This document shows, in pieces, positions 13,675 through 16,666 of a stretch of DNA of 16,666 nt. Within the stretch, counting starts at the first letter, position 1; each line of letters starts with the position of its first letter. Where the stretch lies: positions 1 to 16,666 of the forward strand of contig USOG01000016.1 of the NCBI GenBank assembly GCA_900556365.1. Direction: 5' to 3'. A program made the position numbers and the translations under genes. The stretch is from an uncultured Collinsella sp. GTDB taxonomy: Bacteria > Actinomycetota > Coriobacteriia > Coriobacteriales > Coriobacteriaceae. The notes below the pieces were generated by a model that saw nothing but the letters and a program-made list of their open reading frames with translations, did no database searches and had not been told where the DNA came from.

Positions 13675-15136
13675 ACACCGGAAGCATGCCAGAGATTGCC
13701 GTTACAATCACGCCAAAGACGACCATGAAAATGAAGAACTTCCAAATGGTCTTCCACCATTGGCCAAACGAAATCCTAGCCACGGCAAGACCGGCGACCG
13801 TCATGCCCGCCACGGGGCTGATGGTGTTGATGGTCTGGTTGGCAAACTGGAGCGCGGTGACGGCCGCCTCGGGATTGAGGCCCATGAGCTCGGTCAGGGG
13901 GCCCATAACGGGCATGGTGAGCGCCGCCAGGCCAGAACTCGAGGGAACCAGCAAAGAGAGCAGGCCAAGGACGATATACATAAACGTGGTGTAGACGGCG
14001 GCGGGTGCACCGGCAAGCGCGGTAGCGAGCGCCTGGAGGATGGTGTCGATGATCATGCCGCCCTCGGCGATGACCAGAATACCGCGAGCGATACCGATAA
14101 CGATGGCAGCGTACGCAAAGTCGGCGAGACCCTTAACGAACTCCTCTGCGATCGTCTGCTGGTCAAGGCCGCCCAGGATACCGGCAAGCAAGCCCATGCC
14201 AAGGAACACGGCGGAAATCTCATTCATGTACCAGCCCTGGGTAACAAGACCCCAGACGATAATGCCCATACCGCAAGCAAAATCGATAAGCACGAGCTTC
14301 TGACGGATAGTGAACTCTTCCTCGATGGAGGCATCGGTCACAGAAAACTCAATACGCTTGAGCTTATCGTCCTCGTACACAATGGACGACTCGGGGTTTT
14401 TCTTGACGCGCATGGCGTAGCGCATGGCCCATGCGATACCGACGGCAGTGAAGATGACCCAAGAAACGGCGCGCAGCCACAGTTGCGGATTACCCTCGAT
14501 GCCAATGATGCCTTGGGCGATCAAAACATTAAACGGGTCGATGGTCGAAGCACAATATCCCAGGTTAGGACCAAGGAAGCAGATGATGAATGCCGTCATC
14601 GAGTCATAACCGATACCCATCATGATGGGAATGAAGATGGCATAGAACGGCAGGGCTTCCTCAGACATACCAAACGTAGTGCCGCAAATGGACAGCAATG
14701 TCATCGTGATGGGAATGATGAGGATGTCCTTGTTCTTGAGCTTTTTAATCACACGGCTCATGCCGGCATTCAAAGCGTTGGTCTTGGTGATGATCGCGAA
14801 CGATCCGCCAATCAATAAGACGAACGCAACGACGTCGGCAGCCTCTTGGATACCCTTGGTGGGCGCTTGCAGAACCGCGAAGATATCCTGGCCCAGATTG
14901 ATGGTCTCGCCGGTCTCGGAATCGGTGTAGTTCTTATCGACCTGTTCATAGGTTCCAGCAACGGCGACTTCACGCTCGCCCGCCGCTGTCGAAATCGTCT
15001 TGCGCTGATACTGACCAGAGGGAACGATCCAAGTCAGGACCGCAAAGACAACGATCAGCAAGAACATGATCGTATAGACATGCGGTAATTTGAACTTAAA
15101 ACGTCTGTTTGTCTTCTTCGCCTTCGTATCTGACAT
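13673..15136 (-). CDS. YfcC/DcuC-type carrier (amino acid or sugar-amine permease)
   Basis: A 487-residue integral membrane carrier of the YfcC branch of the DcuC/ArcD ion-transporter superfamily, whose members move amino acids, peptides or dicarboxylates. A basic N-terminus (KKTNRRFKFKLPHVYT) precedes the first membrane segment ending in TWIVPSGQYQR, a family hallmark. About 12 hydrophobic segments follow. The two-fold repeat is seen in FGMSEEALPFYAIF with GPNLGYCASTIDPFN, and in LLVPSSSGLAALTMPVMGPL with QTINTISPVAG. The frame runs open to 15331, but GGAGGT four bases before ATG 15136 fixes the start and gives a leader of about 60-70 bases. As the only carrier in the cluster it should import the substrate. 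Fructosamine transport by such a carrier is inferred. Confidence 0.85.
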   Translation of the reverse strand: MSDTKAKKTNRRFKFKLPHVYTIMFLLIVVFAVLTWIVPSGQYQRKTISTAAGEREVAVAGTYEQVDKNYTDSETGETINLGQDIFAVLQAPTKGIQEAADVVAFVLLIGGSFAIITKTNALNAGMSRVIKKLKNKDILIIPITMTLLSICGTTFGMSEEALPFYAIFIPIMMGIGYDSMTAFIICFLGPNLGYCASTIDPFNVLIAQGIIGIEGNPQLWLRAVSWVIFTAVGIAWAMRYAMRVKKNPESSIVYEDDKLKRIEFSVTDASIEEEFTIRQKLVLIDFACGMGIIVWGLVTQGWYMNEISAVFLGMGLLAGILGGLDQQTIAEEFVKGLADFAYAAIVIGIARGILVIAEGGMIIDTILQALATALAGAPAAVYTTFMYIVLGLLSLLVPSSSGLAALTMPVMGPLTELMGLNPEAAVTALQFANQTINTISPVAGMTVAGLAVARISFGQWWKTIWKFFIFMVVFGVIVTAISGMLPV

Positions 15137-15178
15137 AGATACCTCCAAAGAACTCGAGACTGCATCGCATCTCGCTTC

Positions 15179-15201
15179 AACGTTTGCATAAGGCAAACGT
15201 T
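15179..15201. promoter_or_regulatory. Palindromic operator candidate in front of the cluster
   Basis: Perfect inverted repeat AACGTTTGC-ATAAG-GCAAACGTT, centred about 15 to 20 bases downstream of the predicted transcription start and 43 before the carrier ATG. A likely binding site of the adjacent GntR-type regulator; a leader hairpin in RNA is the alternative. Confidence 0.55.
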
Positions 15202-15215
15202 CTATGACGTCCCAT

Positions 15216-15244
15216 AGATTACCAGCAGCTTTTTCCTTCATCAA
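15216..15244 (-). promoter_or_regulatory. Promoter of the ten-gene cluster
   Basis: Minus-strand TTGATG (15239-15244), a 17-base spacer ending in TGG, and TAATCT (15216-15221). The TG before the -10 gives an extended -10 element that would help its weak box. It sits between the regulator's terminator and the palindrome, the right place for the operon promoter. Confidence 0.45.
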
Positions 15245-15304
15245 GATAATTTCAAACTGGTTGCCGCAACGCGGTTGAACGGTTGTGTTCGCGCCGTGAA
15301 CGGT

Positions 15305-15344
15305 ATGGAAACGCCCGGTGAGATGATCCACCGGGCGTTTCCAT
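15305..15344 (-). terminator. Terminator hairpin after the GntR regulator gene
   Basis: Sixteen-pair perfect stem, ATGGAAACGCCCGGTG with CACCGGGCGTTTCCAT around an eight-base loop, starting 11 bases after the regulator stop. The GC core ends in GTTT, so the T run is short. The symmetry would allow it to work in both directions and to insulate the regulator from the cluster promoter. Confidence 0.7.
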
Positions 15345-15354
15345 TCGCAATGTC

Positions 15355-16098
15355 CTAGATGTCAAAAACGTAGCGAGACCCAACGATCCGCTGACGACCG
15401 ATGATAAACGGCCGCCGCTGCTCATCGAAAAAGAAGGCTTCCATATAAAACAAGGGTTCGCCAACGGGAACTGCCAACAGCCGAGCGACCTCGGGCGACG
15501 CGCACGCGATCTCGAGCGTGCACGGGTCGGTAAACGCGGGCGTGCGGCCCGTTCGGTTGCGCACGAACTCAAAAATGGATTGGTTAGATAGAGGTGCCGT
15601 TGATAGATAGGCGTTGTCCTCGTAAACGTATATGTTGTTCTCGAGCATGACGGGGACTCCATCGGCAGTACGTACACGCTCAACGCAAATCAAATCAGTT
15701 CCAACGGGAACACCAAAGAACTGCGCTTCGGTAGAATCTGCCGGCAGTATCTTTCTCGAAATGACGCACGCCCCCGGCTCCATTCCGTTAACGCGGCATG
15801 CGTCCGAAAAACTCTGGACGTCATCCTTCTGGCGAATCTTGCGCTTAAGCTTGGGGGCATTGACAAACGTGCCTTTCCCCTGCCGCTTCGTTAGATAGCC
15901 CTGCTGGACGAGCTCCTCAATAGCGCGTCGCACGGTAACGCGGCCAACTTTATAGTTCTCAGCCAATTCGAATTCGTTGGGTATCCGCGCGCCCGCCTTG
16001 TAGGCACCGGAATTGATTTCGTTTTTAATGATATCGATAACCTGTTGGTACAGCGGTATCGCTGCTTTACCGTCAGTTAGTCCTTCAGTCGGTGGCAT
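15355..16098 (-). CDS. GntR/HutC-family transcription regulator with UTRA domain
   Basis: A 247-residue regulator. The N-terminal winged helix spans about 14-80: IPLYQQVIDIIKNEI, IPNEFELAENYKVGRVTVRRAIEEL (recognition helix TVRRAIEEL), then GYLTKRQGKGTFV (wing). The rest is a UTRA effector domain, with ICVERVRTADGVPVMLENNIY and EPLFYMEAFFFDEQRRPFIIGRQRIVG. In this family UTRA binds sugar phosphates or related small ligands, and FrlR and FraR of fructosamine operons belong here. It lies directly upstream of the cluster in the same direction, separated by a terminator, promoter and palindrome, so control of the cluster is likely. GGAG seven bases before ATG 16098 supports the start. Repression relieved by a 6-phospho intermediate is inferred. 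Confidence 0.9.
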   Translation of the reverse strand: MPPTEGLTDGKAAIPLYQQVIDIIKNEINSGAYKAGARIPNEFELAENYKVGRVTVRRAIEELVQQGYLTKRQGKGTFVNAPKLKRKIRQKDDVQSFSDACRVNGMEPGACVISRKILPADSTEAQFFGVPVGTDLICVERVRTADGVPVMLENNIYVYEDNAYLSTAPLSNQSIFEFVRNRTGRTPAFTDPCTLEIACASPEVARLLAVPVGEPLFYMEAFFFDEQRRPFIIGRQRIVGSRYVFDI

Positions 16099-16124
16099 AT
16101 ACCCTCTCCCAGCCCAATTAAGTC

Positions 16125-16165
16125 AAAAGCGGGCTTAAGGGCATTCAACAAGCCCTTAAGCCCGC
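16125..16165 (-). terminator. Hairpin with T run in front of the regulator gene
   Basis: Fourteen-pair perfect stem GCGGGCTTAAGGGC/GCCCTTAAGCCCGC (arms 16152-16165 and 16129-16142), nine-base loop, then TTTT on the minus strand. It lies 27 bases before the regulator ATG. It may end readthrough from the HAD gene, or act as an attenuator if the promoter at 16169-16197 is real. Confidence 0.65.
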
Positions 16166-16168
16166 ATT

Positions 16169-16197
16169 AGCATAAAGTATGCTTGCTGCCGCACCAA
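16169..16197 (-). promoter_or_regulatory. Possible promoter of the GntR regulator with overlapping palindrome
   Basis: Minus-strand TTGGTG (16192-16197), a 17-base spacer and TATGCT (16169-16174). The -10 is one arm of the perfect palindrome AGCATA-AAG-TATGCT (16169-16183), a possible autoregulation site. Box quality is modest. Confidence 0.4.
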
Positions 16198-16225
16198 AAT
16201 GTCGGGTATTTACTCATCTGACCCG

Positions 16226-16245
16226 AAAAACGCGCAACTACCGCG
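16226..16245 (-). terminator. Weak terminator after the HAD gene
   Basis: Minus-strand CGCG-GTAGTTG-CGCG followed by five T, starting three bases after the HAD stop. The stem has only four or five pairs. A further small stem TCGGGT/ACCCGA lies next to it (16202-16226). Confidence 0.4.
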
Positions 16246-16248
16246 CTC

Positions 16249-16666
16249 CTAAGAAAGCGTGAGCAGCTCCGGCAGCTGGTCGATAATCTTGTCCGCGGCA
16301 TCCTGGCTAAAGCCAAAGCGCTCCTCGCGCTTGGCAATAACTGTCAGGCCGGCTCGCTTGCCGGCAGTGATGCCAGGCACCGAATCCTCAACGCAGCAGC
16401 AGCGATTCGCGGGCAGGCCCAGCAGGTCCAGCGCATGCAGGTAGATGTCGGGCTCGGGCTTGCTCTCCTTAAACTGCTCGCCGCTCACCACATACTCAAA
16501 GGCATCCGACAGCCCGCACGCATTGAGCACTTCCTCGATGCTATCCATGGGAGACGAGCTGGCAAGCGCCACGCGAACGCCACGGCGCGGCAGCTCTCGA
16601 ATCGTATCCACGGCGCCTGGGTTAATCAAAGCCTGATAGTCGCGCGGACGCTTATGCGCCCACTCG
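16249..16666 (-). CDS. HAD-superfamily hydrolase, beta-phosphoglucomutase-like (5' end cut by window)
   Basis: The C-terminal 138 residues or so of a HAD phosphatase/phosphomutase; the frame is open across the right window edge, so the nucleophile motif (DxDxT/V) is outside. Visible: motif II VALASSSPMDSIEEVL, the cap-to-core run SDAFEYVVSGEQFKESKPEPDIYLHAL with motif III Lys, and motif IV CCVEDSVPGITAGKRAGLTVIA. This order and spacing match beta-phosphoglucomutase and related sugar-phosphate phosphatases (family size about 215-230). An internal ATG at 16629 is not the start, since the family needs the missing N-terminal part. Terminator-like hairpins separate it from the regulator gene, so membership in the cluster is uncertain. 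Confidence 0.8.
   Translation of the reverse strand, partial: EWAHKRPRDYQALINPGAVDTIRELPRRGVRVALASSSPMDSIEEVLNACGLSDAFEYVVSGEQFKESKPEPDIYLHALDLLGLPANRCCCVEDSVPGITAGKRAGLTVIAKREERFGFSQDAADKIIDQLPELLTLS

Noticed and set aside
13328..14818. Plus-strand open frame of 496 codons, rich in Asp, His and Asn
   Set aside because: It is antisense to the carrier and YtcJ-like genes, whose minus-strand products have clear family motifs. Its odd composition follows from that.
15137..15331. 65-residue N-terminal extension of the carrier
   Set aside because: It would run through the predicted promoter and palindrome, has no membrane or signal features, and the strong GGAGGT lies before ATG 15136.
1..16666. 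Mobile elements, CRISPR arrays, tRNA or rRNA genes
   Set aside because: No transposase or integrase motifs, no regularly spaced repeats and no tRNA-like cloverleaf were found by eye on either strand.

Overview
The window looks like chromosome of a GC-rich gut actinobacterium. Collinsella or another Coriobacteriia member is my best guess, judged from base composition, strong AGGAGG-type ribosome binding sites and protein style. No rRNA, tRNA, CRISPR array or insertion sequence is visible. Nearly all genes lie on the minus strand. The exception is a two-gene plus-strand unit (tcdA, tatD).

Left part (1-4710): the 3'-truncated end of an EttA-like ABC-F ATPase gene, then an SdpR/SdpI-type autorepressor and immunity-like membrane protein pair with its own promoter, operator-like palindrome and terminator. 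Next comes an unexplained 160-base stretch with four hairpins that fold best on the minus strand, and then tcdA (tRNA t6A dehydratase, ThiF/E1 fold) with tatD.

Main part (4711-16098): a ten-gene minus-strand catabolic cluster read from right to left. A GntR/UTRA regulator (15355-16098) sits directly upstream. Module A is a YfcC-type carrier, a YtcJ-like amidohydrolase, a FrlC-like epimerase, a FrlB-like SIS deglycase and a FrlD-like PfkB kinase. This is the set expected for uptake of a sugar-amine (Amadori) compound, C3 epimerisation, 6-phosphorylation and deglycation to glucose 6-phosphate plus an amine. After an intercistronic terminator-like hairpin comes module B: a divergent second FrlD-like kinase, an amidohydrolase_2 protein, a YjbQ protein, a BtpA/SgcQ protein and an FGGY sugar kinase. 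I know of no described pathway with this combination, and it is the best candidate for new biology here. Both amidohydrolases have lost residues that normally bind the catalytic metal.

Right end (16249-16666): the 5'-truncated part of a HAD hydrolase gene, followed by terminators and the regulator's promoter region. All functional statements come from reading motifs by eye; no database search was possible.
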